Origin: Streptomyces sp. CBMA29 | GTDB lineage: Bacteria > Actinomycetota > Actinomycetes > Streptomycetales > Streptomycetaceae | Direction of reading: 5' to 3' | Length of the DNA stretch: 32,807 bases | Assembly: GCF_014596445.1 (NCBI RefSeq) | Contig: NZ_MECL01000104.1 | Coordinates: forward strand, 1 to 32,807 | In this document: piece after piece, positions 14,422 to 23,049 of the stretch | Numbering within the stretch: the stretch's first letter is position 1 | How the letters are laid out: each line of letters opens with the position of its first letter | The notes under the pieces: model-generated | Seen by the model: the letters and a program-made list of their open reading frames with translations, nothing else | What the model was told of the DNA's origin: nothing | Database searches by the model: none | Program-made: the position numbers and the translations under genes

Positions 14422-16499
14422 GGGTTCTCTCCCTGGGCCTGGATCGCGGTGATCGCGACCGTCGTGACGATGTCCTGCACCAGCGCGCCACGCGACAGGT
14501 CGTTGACCGGCTTGCGCAGACCCTGGAGCACCGGTCCGACGGCGACCGCGCCCGCCGAGCGCTGCACCGCCTTGTACGTGTTGTTGCCGGTGTTCAGGTC
14601 GGGGAAGATCAGTACGGTCGCCTGCCCGGCCACCGCGGACCCCGGCATCTTGGTGGCCGCCACCGAAGGCGCCACCGCCGCGTCGTACTGGATCGGCCCC
14701 TCCACCAGCAGATCGGGTCGCCGCTCGCGGACCAGCTCGGTCGCCGCCCGCACCTTGTCGACGTCCGCGCCCGAGCCCGAGGTGCCGGTCGAGTACGACA
14801 GCATCGCGATCCGCGGCTGTACGTCGAAGCGGGCCGCGGTGCCCGCCGCCTGGATGGCGATGTCCGCCAACTGCTCGGCGTCCGGGTCGGGATTGACGGC
14901 GCAGTCGCCGTACACCAGCACCTTGTCGGCCAGGCACATGAAGAACACCGAGGAGACGATCGCCGCGTCGGTACGGGTCTTGATGATCTCGAAGGCCGGG
15001 CGGATCGTCGCCGCCGTGGAGTGCACCGCGCCCGACACCATGCCGTCGGCCAGGCCCTCCTGGACCATCAGGGTGCCGAAGTACGACACGTCCGCGACCA
15101 CGTCGTACGCCAGCTCGTAGCTGACGCCCTTGTGCGCGCGCAGTTGCGCGTACAGCGCGGCGAAACGGTCCCGCAGCGGTGAGGTCTGCGGGTCGACGAC
15201 GCTCACGCCCGGCTGGTCGAGGGAGATCCCGAGATCGGCCGCCTTCTTGCGCAGCGTGTCCTCCTCGCCGAGCAGGATCAGGTCGCAGACCCCGCGGCGC
15301 AGCAGCACCTCGGCGGCCCGCAGAATGCGCTCCTCGCCGCCCTCGGGCAGCACGATCCGCTTGCGCGCCGACCGGGCCCGCTCGATCAGCGCGTGCTCGA
15401 ACATCATCGGCGTCACCCGCGCGGACCTGGCGACCGACAGCCGCTCGGTCAGCTCCGCGGTGTCGACATGCGTCTCGAACACGCCCAGCGCCGTCTCCGC
15501 CTTGCGCGGCGTGCCCGCGCCCAGCTTGCCGTCCAGCGCGAACAGCCCGGCCGCCGTCGGGAAGGAGCCGGTCGCCACCGACAGCACCGGGGTGCCGGGC
15601 GCCAGCCGGTTCGCCAGCGCCAGGATGTGCGGCGGCGGCTTCTCGTCCAGCGTCAGCAGCACCCCCGCGATCGGCGGCGACCCCGCCGAGTGCGCCGCCA
15701 GCGCCCCGATCACCAGGTCCGCCCGGTCGCCGGGGGTCACCACCACACAGCCGGGGGTCAGCGCGGGCAGGAACGTCGGCAGCATCGCGCCGCCGAACAC
15801 AAAGTCCAGCGCGTCCCTGGACATCCCCGCGTCGTCGCCCAGCAGCACCCGCGCGCCCAGCGTCTCCGCGATCTGCGCCACCGTCGGCGCCGACAGCGCG
15901 GGCTCGTCCGGCAGGACGTACACCGGTACGTCCGGGGCCCGGCCCAGCCGCTCCGCCGCCTCCGCGACCTCCGCCGGGGCCACCCGGTTCGCGATCATCG
16001 CGATCACGTCGCAGCCCAGGTTCGTGTACGCGTGATACGCGTTGCGCACCTCGGCGACCACCGACTCCGCCGACTGCTCAAGACCGCCGATCACCGCGAG
16101 CACCGACGCGCCGCACTCGTTCGCCAGCCGCGCGTTGACGCCCAGCTCCGCCGGGAGGTTGGTGCCCGCGAAGTCGGACCCCAGGATCAGCACCGTCTCG
16201 TATTCCGCCGCCACCCTCAGGTAGCCGTCCACCAGCCGGGCGGTCAGCGCCGCCTGGCCCTGGTCGGCCTGGAGCGCCGCCGCCTCCTCGTATCCCATGC
16301 CGAAGACGCTCGCCGCGTCCTGGGCCAGCCGGTAGCGGCTGCGCAGCAGCTCGAAAATGCGGTCGGGGGTGTCGTGGACCAGCGGGCGGTAGACGCCGAC
16401 CCGGTCGACCTGCCGGGTCAGCAGCTCCATCACCCCCAGCTCGATCACCTGGCGGCCGTCGCCGCGGCCGATCCCCGTGAGGTAGACGCTGCGCGTCAC
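14418..16499 (-). CDS. pta: phosphate acetyltransferase, long form
   Basis: This enzyme interconverts acetyl-CoA and acetyl phosphate. The 693-residue product is the long form: an N-terminal P-loop-like CobB/DRTGG regulatory region (about 1-340) followed by the catalytic PTA_PTB domain (about 365-690). The catalytic domain begins 'RKRIVLPEGGEERILRAAE' and contains 'MLSYSTGTSGSGADVDKV', 'VEGPIQYDAAV' and 'VLIFPDLNTGNNTYKAVQR'. The N-terminal P-loop is degenerate (GIGRGDGRQ in place of GxxGxGK[ST]), so nucleotide binding there is doubtful. GTG 16499 is the start, with GGACGGA upstream. It forms a two-gene operon with ackA. A structured region and a 16-bp palindrome separate it from the divergent dehydrogenase gene. 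Confidence 0.96.
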   Translation of the reverse strand: MTRSVYLTGIGRGDGRQVIELGVMELLTRQVDRVGVYRPLVHDTPDRIFELLRSRYRLAQDAASVFGMGYEEAAALQADQGQAALTARLVDGYLRVAAEYETVLILGSDFAGTNLPAELGVNARLANECGASVLAVIGGLEQSAESVVAEVRNAYHAYTNLGCDVIAMIANRVAPAEVAEAAERLGRAPDVPVYVLPDEPALSAPTVAQIAETLGARVLLGDDAGMSRDALDFVFGGAMLPTFLPALTPGCVVVTPGDRADLVIGALAAHSAGSPPIAGVLLTLDEKPPPHILALANRLAPGTPVLSVATGSFPTAAGLFALDGKLGAGTPRKAETALGVFETHVDTAELTERLSVARSARVTPMMFEHALIERARSARKRIVLPEGGEERILRAAEVLLRRGVCDLILLGEEDTLRKKAADLGISLDQPGVSVVDPQTSPLRDRFAALYAQLRAHKGVSYELAYDVVADVSYFGTLMVQEGLADGMVSGAVHSTAATIRPAFEIIKTRTDAAIVSSVFFMCLADKVLVYGDCAVNPDPDAEQLADIAIQAAGTAARFDVQPRIAMLSYSTGTSGSGADVDKVRAATELVRERRPDLLVEGPIQYDAAVAPSVAATKMPGSAVAGQATVLIFPDLNTGNNTYKAVQRSAGAVAVGPVLQGLRKPVNDLSRGALVQDIVTTVAITAIQAQGENP

Positions 16500-16531
16500 G
16501 CTTGATCCGTCCGTTCTGCCCTGAACCCTTC

Positions 16532-16547
16532 GCGTACGGCCGTACGC
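16532..16547. promoter_or_regulatory. 16-bp perfect palindrome between pta and the divergent dehydrogenase gene
   Basis: GCGTACGGCCGTACGC is self-complementary and lies 33 bases upstream of the pta GTG, where it could lie near the pta promoter. It does not match the Rex redox-sensor consensus. A regulator site is plausible but unproven. Confidence 0.5.
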
Positions 16548-16585
16548 ACCACGACGCTAGCGCCCTCCCGGAGGGGGTGCGCGAT

Positions 16586-16652
16586 GGGGTGCTCTCCGCG
16601 CGAGGGACGCGGCACCCCCGAAGGGGGCGCCTCCTCGCGCAGAGGGCACCCC
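16586..16652. repeat. nested inverted repeats in the pta/ddh intergenic region
   Basis: The 20-base arms 16586-16605 and 16633-16652 pair with one G-T wobble and one mismatch. Inside the loop, CCCCC and GGGGG flank GAA (about 16614-16626) with matching GGC/GCC outside them. The result is a long stem with an inner hairpin, in a region transcribed from neither flanking gene as far as can be seen. Confidence 0.75.
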
Positions 16653-16737
16653 GAGACGGGCGAACCGTCAGGCGAATCGCGCCGTGAGGGCCGGTGCACG
16701 TAGAGTGATCGGAAGGTCACGGAAGGAGGCCACGCCG

Positions 16738-17736
16738 GTGGACGTGTTGGCGACTGGGGTGCAGCGCGACGAGCGCCCTCTGCTGGAGGCGGCCTTCGGG
16801 GCGCGCCATCAGGTGCGGTGCCTTGAGACGTTCCTCACCAAGGACACCTTGCCGCTGGCGGCGGGGTACGAGGCCGTCTCGACGAGTGTGAACGCGGTGC
16901 TGGACGCGCCGGTGCTCGAAGCCCTGGTGCGCGGCGGCACGAAGCTGATCGCGCAGCGCTCGACGGGCTACAACAACATCGACCTGGACCACGCGGAGCG
17001 GCTGGGGATGACGGTGGCGCGCGTCGCCCGCTACTCCCCGTATTCGGTGGCGGAGTTCGCCTGGACGCTGGCGTCGGCGCTGAACCGGCGGATCGTCCGG
17101 GCCGCGAGCCGCACGCGGGACTTCGACTTCCGGCTGGACGGCCTGCTCGGCCGGGACTTCCACGGCCGTACGGTCGGCGTGGTCGGCACCGGCAGGATCG
17201 GCACCGCCTTCACCGCCGTCGCCCGCGGCTACGGCATGCGCATCCTCGGCTGGGACATCGCGGTCAATCCGGCCTGCACAGAACTGGGGATGGAGTACGT
17301 CGAACTCGACCGGCTCTTCAGGGAGTCGGACCTGATCAGCCTCCATGTGCCGCTGATGCCCTCCACCCACCACCTGGTCGGCGAGCGGCGGCTGGCGCTG
17401 ATGAAGGACGACGCGATCCTGATCAACTCCAGCCGCGGCGGCCTGATCGACTCCGCCGCGCTGGTCGAGACGCTGCGCGAGGGCAGGCTCGGCGGCGTCG
17501 GCCTCGACGTGTACGAGGAGGAGGCCGGGGTCTTCTTCTACGACAAGTCGCTGGAGGTGATGACGGACGACACCCTGGCCAGGCTGCTGACCTTCACGCA
17601 TGTGCTGATCACCTCGCACCAGGCGTACTTCACGGTGGACGCGATCGACGAGATCGTGGCCGCCACCGTCCGCAATGTGGACGACTACGTGGCGGGCCGG
17701 ATCACCGAGTGCACGCTGGTCCCGAAGTCCCCGTGA
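16738..17736 (+). CDS. D-lactate dehydrogenase-like 2-hydroxyacid dehydrogenase
   Basis: This is a 332-residue NAD-dependent D-2-hydroxyacid dehydrogenase, most like fermentative D-lactate dehydrogenases. GTG 16738 follows GGAAGGAGG, and a TAGAGT -10-like box is at 16701-16706. The N-terminal catalytic half contains 'AQRSTGYNNIDLDHAERLG'. The nucleotide fold has 'VGVVGTGRIG' (GxGxxG). The catalytic Arg (INSSRGGLID), Glu (GLDVYEEEAGVFF) and His (LITSHQAYFT) are all visible. The 'YEEEAGVFFYDKS' and 'SHQAYFT' segments are typical of the LdhA branch rather than of phosphoglycerate dehydrogenase. It is divergent from pta-ackA, so the two fermentation-type routes from pyruvate and acetyl-CoA sit back to back. 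Confidence 0.92.
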   Translation: MDVLATGVQRDERPLLEAAFGARHQVRCLETFLTKDTLPLAAGYEAVSTSVNAVLDAPVLEALVRGGTKLIAQRSTGYNNIDLDHAERLGMTVARVARYSPYSVAEFAWTLASALNRRIVRAASRTRDFDFRLDGLLGRDFHGRTVGVVGTGRIGTAFTAVARGYGMRILGWDIAVNPACTELGMEYVELDRLFRESDLISLHVPLMPSTHHLVGERRLALMKDDAILINSSRGGLIDSAALVETLREGRLGGVGLDVYEEEAGVFFYDKSLEVMTDDTLARLLTFTHVLITSHQAYFTVDAIDEIVAATVRNVDDYVAGRITECTLVPKSP

Positions 17737-17845
17737 CCTGGAGCCCCGCCCGGGGGCGACCAGCCGCTGTGATCCACTGGATACCGACAGCGCGTGACAG
17801 CACGCGCCACAGCAGCAGCCGACGACCGTCTGGAGAGACAGGCCC

Positions 17846-18871
17846 ATGCGTATCGGAGTCCTCACCGCCGGCGGCGACTGCCCCGGCCTCAACGCCGTCA
17901 TCCGGTCGGTCGTGCACCGCGCGCTGACCGGGCACGACGACGAGGTCATCGGCTTCGAGGACGGCTTCGTCGGCCTGCTGGAGGGCCGCTTCCGGCCGCT
18001 CGACCTCAACTCGGTGAGCGGCATCCTCGCCCGTGGCGGCACCATCCTCGGCTCGGCCCGGCTGGAGCGCGCCCGGCTGCGCGAGGCGGCGGACAACGCG
18101 GACGAGATGTGCGCCGAGTACGGCATCGACGTGCTGATCCCGATCGGCGGCGAGGGCACGCTGACCGCCGCCCGGATGCTCTCCGACGCCGGGATGCCGG
18201 TCGTGGGCGTGCCCAAGACCATCGACAACGACATCAACGGCACCGACCGCACCTTCGGCTTCGACACCGCGGTGACCGTCGCCACCGAGGCCATCGACCG
18301 GCTGAAGACCACCGCGGAGTCCCACCAGCGCGTGATGGTGGTCGAGGTGATGGGGCGGCACGCGGGGTGGATCGCCCTGGAGGCGGGCATGGCGGGCGGC
18401 GCGCACGGCATCTGCATCCCCGAACGTCCCTTCGAGCCGTCCCAGTTGGTGGCGATGGTCGAGGAACGCTTCGCGCGCGGCAAGAAATTCGCCGTCATCT
18501 GCGTCGCCGAGGGCGCCCACCCGGCCAAGGGCAGCATGGACTACGGCGTCGGCGAGATCGACAAGTACGGGCACGAGCGCTTCGCGGGCATCGGCGCCAC
18601 GCTGGCCATGGAGCTGGAGGAGCGGCTGGGCAAGGAGGCCCGCCCGGTCATCCTCGGCCACGTCCAGCGCGGCGGCGTGCCGACCGCGTACGACCGGGTG
18701 CTGGCCAACCGCTTCGGCTGGCACGCCGTGGAGGCCGCCCACAAGGGCGCCTTCGGTCACATGACCTCGCTCCAGGGCACGACGATCGGCCTGGTGCCGC
18801 TGGCCGACGCCGTCACCCAGCTCAAGACCGTCCCCGAGGAGCGCATGGAAGAGGCGGAGTCGGTCTTCTGA
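17846..18871 (+). CDS. pfkA: 6-phosphofructokinase, ATP-type by Gly104
   Basis: This enzyme phosphorylates fructose 6-phosphate, the committed step of glycolysis. The 341 residues align with E. coli PfkA numbering: GGEGT places Gly104, PKTIDND places Lys124 and catalytic base Asp127, and 'VEVMGRHAGWIALEAGM' and 'ILGHVQRGG' bind the sugar phosphate. Gly104 marks ATP use; pyrophosphate enzymes have Asp there. Lys124, usually a mark of the pyrophosphate enzymes, is present here, a combination I recall from the S. coelicolor ATP enzyme. ATG 17846 follows GGAGAG. It is 109 bases after the dehydrogenase gene and probably has its own promoter. Confidence 0.96.
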   Translation: MRIGVLTAGGDCPGLNAVIRSVVHRALTGHDDEVIGFEDGFVGLLEGRFRPLDLNSVSGILARGGTILGSARLERARLREAADNADEMCAEYGIDVLIPIGGEGTLTAARMLSDAGMPVVGVPKTIDNDINGTDRTFGFDTAVTVATEAIDRLKTTAESHQRVMVVEVMGRHAGWIALEAGMAGGAHGICIPERPFEPSQLVAMVEERFARGKKFAVICVAEGAHPAKGSMDYGVGEIDKYGHERFAGIGATLAMELEERLGKEARPVILGHVQRGGVPTAYDRVLANRFGWHAVEAAHKGAFGHMTSLQGTTIGLVPLADAVTQLKTVPEERMEEAESVF

Positions 18872-18875
18872 CCCC

Positions 18876-18896
18876 GCCGTCCCTGACGGGACCGGC
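18876..18896 (+). terminator. terminator hairpin after pfkA
   Basis: GCCGTCCC (18876-18883) pairs with GGGACCGGC (18888-18896) with one bulged C and a TGAC loop. It follows the stop codon by four bases and is followed by TGTTGCTC. Confidence 0.6.
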
Positions 18897-18908
18897 TGTT
18901 GCTCAGAT

Positions 18909-18956
18909 TCATCTGACTATGACGCAAGTGGGCTATAGTTTTCTTGAGTCAGATGA
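18909..18956 (+). promoter_or_regulatory. perfect 10-bp inverted repeat around the ATPase promoter
   Basis: TCATCTGACT (18909-18918) and AGTCAGATGA (18947-18956) are exactly complementary, 28 bases apart, and bracket TATAGT (18934-18939), a good -10 box. The left arm covers the -35 position (TCTGAC, 16-base spacer) and the right arm covers the predicted transcription start and the possible ATG at 18953. The stretch is AT-rich compared with its surroundings. A dimeric repressor could loop or cover both arms. Confidence 0.65.
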
Positions 18957-20416
18957 GATCGATGAAGTGGGTGCGTGTGACCGGATTCGTCGGACGTGAC
19001 CGGGAGCTGGCCACGCTGGAGCGGCATCTGGACTGGGTGCGTGGGGGGCGCGGCGACCAGGCGGGCAGGGCGTTGCTGCTCCGTGGGCGGCGGCGTGTCG
19101 GGAAGTCGCGGCTTGTCGACGTCTTCTGCGAGCGATCCGGTGCGCCGTACCTCATCCACCAGGCAACACGCGGTGAGAAGCCGGAACAGGAGCGTGCCCG
19201 GTTTCTCGGAGCGCTCCGGGAATCGTCCCTGCCGGGCCGGGAGCTCGCCGAGGGGCTGGAGACCGCGGCTAGCTGGGACGCCGCTCTCCGGCTGCTGGCG
19301 GCGGCGCTGCCCGACGACCGGCCGAGCATCGTCGTGCTCGACGAGCTGCCCTGGCTGATCGAGGCCGATCCGGTGGCGGAGGGCTCGTTGCAGACGGTCT
19401 GGGACCGGGTGCTGAGCCGTAAGCCGGTACTGCTGGTGCTGATCGGCAGCGATCTGGCCACCATGGAGCAGCTGTCCGCGTACGGGCGGCCGTTCCATCA
19501 ACGGGCCGTCGAGATGGTGCTCGCGGGGCTTACGCCGCATGAGGTCATGGACATGACCGGGCTGTCCGCGGCCGACGCCTTCGACGCGTATCTGGTCACC
19601 GGCGGGCTTCCGCTGATCTGCCAGGAGTGGCGGACCGGTGAGAGCCGGACCGACTTCCTGCGGCGGGCTCTGGAAGATCCGACCTCCCCCCTGTTCGTCT
19701 CGGGGGAACGGTCGCTGGCGGCCGAATTCCCGGCCGCGCTCCAGGCGCGCCAGGTGCTGTCCGTCATCGGCGCGGGTGAACGCACTTTCACCTCGATCGC
19801 CAGTGGCGCGGGCGGGGTGGCCGGACCCCTCCAGCCCGGCTCGCTGAGCCCCGTGCTCAAGGCACTGGTCGAGCGGCGTCTGGTGGCCGTCGACACCCCG
19901 CTGTCCATCCGGCCAGGTGAGCGTGACCGCCGCTACCGCGTAGCCGATCCGTATCTGCGTTTTTGGCTGGCCTTCCTCGAGCGCGGCCTCTCCGAGGCGG
20001 AGCGCGGCAGAGGCAGGCGGCTCGCGGAGGCGGTCGAGCGGGGCTGGACGTCATGGCGTGGCCGGGCCGTCGAGCCCGTCGTACGGGAGGCGCTGGGCCG
20101 GCTGCTGCCGGACGAGCGATGGCCGGAGGTCGCAGAGGTCGGCGGATGGTGGCCGCGCGGCAACCATCCCGAACTCGACCTGGTGGGGGCGGACCGGTCG
20201 CCCGCTCGGACGATCGGATTCGTGGGCTCCGTGAAGTGGTACGAGCATGCCCCGTTCGGGGCAAGGGACTTCGCCGCTCTGGCGCGTGATGCCCTCGCTG
20301 TGCCGGGCGCCGACGACCGTACGCCGCTGGTCGCCGTCTGTCGTACGGCTGTCGGCACCGACGGGCTGGACGCGGTGTACGGCCCGGACGACCTGATCGC
20401 CGCCTGGGCCGTATAG
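18953..20416 (+). CDS. AAA ATPase of the archaeal-type/DUF234 family
   Basis: This is a protein of about 487 residues with a Walker A motif (GRRRVGKS, Lys51) and a Walker B motif (IVVLDELPWL, Asp130-Glu131). The sensor segment is 'LLVLIGSDLATMEQLSAYGRPFHQR'. The helical lid contains 'LTPHEVMDMTGLSAADAFDAYLVTGG', followed by a winged-helix-like region. The C-terminal part resembles DUF234, a PD-(D/E)xK nuclease-like domain: Asp409 in ELDLVG is kept, but the later motif reads GSVKW (Ser426, Lys428) instead of the GECKW seen in archaeal members. The function is unknown. The start is uncertain: TTG 18944, ATG 18953, ATG 18962 and GTG 18977 are in frame, none with a good ribosome site; a leaderless mRNA from TATAGT favours 18953. 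It stands alone between carbon metabolism genes and converges on glgB with a 17-base gap. Confidence 0.88.
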   Translation: MRSMKWVRVTGFVGRDRELATLERHLDWVRGGRGDQAGRALLLRGRRRVGKSRLVDVFCERSGAPYLIHQATRGEKPEQERARFLGALRESSLPGRELAEGLETAASWDAALRLLAAALPDDRPSIVVLDELPWLIEADPVAEGSLQTVWDRVLSRKPVLLVLIGSDLATMEQLSAYGRPFHQRAVEMVLAGLTPHEVMDMTGLSAADAFDAYLVTGGLPLICQEWRTGESRTDFLRRALEDPTSPLFVSGERSLAAEFPAALQARQVLSVIGAGERTFTSIASGAGGVAGPLQPGSLSPVLKALVERRLVAVDTPLSIRPGERDRRYRVADPYLRFWLAFLERGLSEAERGRGRRLAEAVERGWTSWRGRAVEPVVREALGRLLPDERWPEVAEVGGWWPRGNHPELDLVGADRSPARTIGFVGSVKWYEHAPFGARDFAALARDALAVPGADDRTPLVAVCRTAVGTDGLDAVYGPDDLIAAWAV

Positions 20417-20433
20417 CGCTGGTGCCGTCGGGG

Positions 20434-23049
20434 TCAGGCCGGGCGGAGCCAGAGGGTCGCCAGCGGGGGGAGGGTCAGGGAGATGCTGTGGGGCTGGCCG
20501 TTCCAGGGCGTGGGCTCGCTCTTGACGGGCTCGGCGGCCACGACGCCGCTGCCGCCGTAGCGGGCCTCGTCGGTGTTCAGCACCTGCTTCCAGACGACGT
20601 CGGGGGAGCCGAGACGGTAGTTCTCGCGGACGACGGGGGAGAAGTTGCTGACGCACAGCAGCGGGTCGCCCGCCTCGTCGTGGCGGAGGAAGGAGAAGGT
20701 GTTGTCCTCCACCGCGCCGCCGTCGATCCAGGTGAAACCGCTGGGATCGGTGTCGAGCTGCCACAGCGCGGGCGCGGCCGTGTACGCCGCGTTCAGGTCC
20801 CGGACCAGGTCACGTACGCCCTTGTGGTCGGGCGCGGCCGGGTAACTCTCGTCCAGCAGCCACCAGTCGGGGCCGTTCTCGTGCGACCACTCGGCGCCCT
20901 GCGCGAACTCCTGTCCCATGAAGAGCAGTTGCTTGCCGGGGTGGGCCCACATGAAGCCCAGGTACGCCCGTACGGTGGCCCGCTGCTGCCACCAGTCGCC
21001 GGGCATCTTCGCGACCAACGAGCCCTTGCCGTGCACCACTTCGTCGTGCGAGATCGGCAGCACGTAGTTCTCCGAGTACGCGTACACCATGGAGAACGTC
21101 ATCTCGTTGTGGTGGTACTTGCGGTGCACCGGCTCGTGCGAGACGTAGTCCAGCGAGTCGTGCATCCAGCCCATGTTCCACTTCAGGCCGAAGCCGAGGC
21201 CGCCGAAGCCGGTCGGGCCGACCAGGTGGGTCGGCCGGGTGACCCCGTCCCAGGCAGTCGACTCCTCCGCGATGGTGACAGTGCCGGGACAGCGCCGGTA
21301 GACGGTCGCGTTCATCTCCTGGAGGAACGCCACCGCGTCCAGATTCTCCCGGCCGCCGTACGCGTTGGGCAGCCAGTCGCCGCCCTCACGGGAGTAGTCC
21401 AGGTAGAGCATCGAGGCCACCGCGTCCACCCGCAGCCCGTCGATGTGGAACTCCTCGCACCAGTACACGGCGTTCGCCACCAGGAAGTTGCGCACCTCGG
21501 TACGGCCGAAGTCGAACTCCAGGGTGCCCCAGTCCGGGTGTTCCGCCCGGCGCGGATCGGCGGGCTCGTACAGCGGCGCGCCGTCGAACCGGGCCAGCGC
21601 CCAGTCGTCCTTGGGGAAGTGCGCGGGCACCCAGTCCATGATCACGCCGATCCCGGCCGCGTGCAGGGCGTCCACCAGGTACCGGAAGTCGTCGGGTGAG
21701 CCGAGCCGCGAGGTCGGCGCGTAGTACGACGTCACCTGGTAGCCCCAGGATCCGCCGAAGGGGTGCTCGGCGACCGGCATCAACTCCACGTGCGTGAAGC
21801 CGAGTTCCGTCACGTACGCGGGCAACTGCTCGGCCAGCTCGCGGTAGGTCAGCCCCGGCCGCCACGAGGCCAGATGCAGCTCGTAGACCGAGAACGGCGC
21901 CTGGTGGACCGCGAGTTCGCCCCTGCGGGCCATCCACTCCTGGTCCGCCCACTCGTACGCCGAGTCCGTGACGACCGACGCGGTCGCGGGCGGCACTTCG
22001 GTGGCCCGCGCCATCGGGTCGGCCTTCATCCCGCGCGAGCCGTCCGGGCGGGTGATCTCGTACTTGTACGCCGTCCCGGTGCCGACGCCCGGCACGAACA
22101 GCTCCCACACCCCGGTCGCGCCCAGCGAGCGCATCGGGAAGCCGGTGCCGTCCCAGTAGTTGAACTCCCCGGCCACCCGCACCCCGCGCGCGTTCGGCGC
22201 CCACACCGCGAAGCGCGTACCGGTCACGCCGCCGTGCGTCATCGGCCGGGAGCCCAGCGCCTTCCACAGCTCCTCGTGCCGCCCCTCCCCGATCAGATGC
22301 AGGTCCAGCTCCCCGAGGGACGGCAGGAAGCGGTACGGGTCCTCCACCGTGTGCTCGCCGTCGTCATACGTGACGGCCAGCCGGTACTCCGGCACGTCGG
22401 TGCGGGGCAGCACCGCCGAGAAGAGGCCGTCGGCCTCGTCGGTGAGGTCGAACCGCTCGCCGTCCACGACGGCCGCCACCGCCCGCGCGAACGGGCGGAG
22501 CGCCCGGACCCTTACCCCCGCACCCTCCGGGTGCGCACCCAGCACGCCGTGCGGGTCGTGATGCGCGCCATTGAGCAGCCGCCAGCGGTCACCGTCCTGC
22601 AGGTGCCCGGCCCGGGAGGGCCCCGCAGGGGCGCGGGGAACCGCGCGCTCAGCCGACGTGCTCCCGCGGGTCACCACCGGTCCCGGCGGGGCAGTCCCGA
22701 TCGTCTCCCCACCACCGGCCGCTGTGGGTTGCTCGCGCTCACGCGGCGGCAGCCGCACGTCGGACTCGGCCCCGCGCGGCGACGCGGGCGTCACCACCGG
22801 CTCGGCCGGGACCGCGGTCGTCACCACCGGTTCCTGCGGGGCGGCCTCGGCGTGCCGGGTGTCCGGCACCGGAGCGGTGCCGGACGCGGCCCTCGCGGGG
22901 GAGCCCGAGTCGTAGCCGCGTGCCTGGGCCTCGGGGACCGAGCCCGCGACCGGGCCGGGACCGGCGCTCGTCCGCTCAGGGCCGCTCGCGGGCGCGGCAG
23001 GGGAGGTGCTGCGGTCAAAACCGCGCGCCTTGTCGTCGGGGCGTGTCAC
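20434..23049 (-). CDS. glgB: 1,4-alpha-glucan branching enzyme with a disordered N-terminal extension
   Basis: This enzyme adds alpha-1,6 branches to linear alpha-glucan. The recognisable core begins near residue 150 ('[20 protein letters not shown]') with two carbohydrate-binding modules, then the GH13 barrel. The catalytic residues are Asp542 ([11 protein letters not shown]), Glu595 (TIAEEST) and Asp669 (SHDEVVHGK); the 53-residue spacing of the first two equals E. coli GlgB. The first 149 residues are Pro/Ala/Ser-rich with repeated PVVT (74-77, 84-87, 124-127) and ARG(F/Y)D (8-12, 43-47), and are not part of the family. The GTG start overlaps the mak stop as GTGA. The total of 871 residues compares with about 730 in mycobacteria. 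It is the last gene of the mak-glgB pair. Confidence 0.96.
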   Translation of the reverse strand: MTRPDDKARGFDRSTSPAAPASGPERTSAGPGPVAGSVPEAQARGYDSGSPARAASGTAPVPDTRHAEAAPQEPVVTTAVPAEPVVTPASPRGAESDVRLPPREREQPTAAGGGETIGTAPPGPVVTRGSTSAERAVPRAPAGPSRAGHLQDGDRWRLLNGAHHDPHGVLGAHPEGAGVRVRALRPFARAVAAVVDGERFDLTDEADGLFSAVLPRTDVPEYRLAVTYDDGEHTVEDPYRFLPSLGELDLHLIGEGRHEELWKALGSRPMTHGGVTGTRFAVWAPNARGVRVAGEFNYWDGTGFPMRSLGATGVWELFVPGVGTGTAYKYEITRPDGSRGMKADPMARATEVPPATASVVTDSAYEWADQEWMARRGELAVHQAPFSVYELHLASWRPGLTYRELAEQLPAYVTELGFTHVELMPVAEHPFGGSWGYQVTSYYAPTSRLGSPDDFRYLVDALHAAGIGVIMDWVPAHFPKDDWALARFDGAPLYEPADPRRAEHPDWGTLEFDFGRTEVRNFLVANAVYWCEEFHIDGLRVDAVASMLYLDYSREGGDWLPNAYGGRENLDAVAFLQEMNATVYRRCPGTVTIAEESTAWDGVTRPTHLVGPTGFGGLGFGLKWNMGWMHDSLDYVSHEPVHRKYHHNEMTFSMVYAYSENYVLPISHDEVVHGKGSLVAKMPGDWWQQRATVRAYLGFMWAHPGKQLLFMGQEFAQGAEWSHENGPDWWLLDESYPAAPDHKGVRDLVRDLNAAYTAAPALWQLDTDPSGFTWIDGGAVEDNTFSFLRHDEAGDPLLCVSNFSPVVRENYRLGSPDVVWKQVLNTDEARYGGSGVVAAEPVKSEPTPWNGQPHSISLTLPPLATLWLRPA

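Noticed and set aside
16500..16737. Terminator role for the pta/ddh hairpins
   Set aside because: Both flanking genes are transcribed away from the region, so no known transcript ends there.
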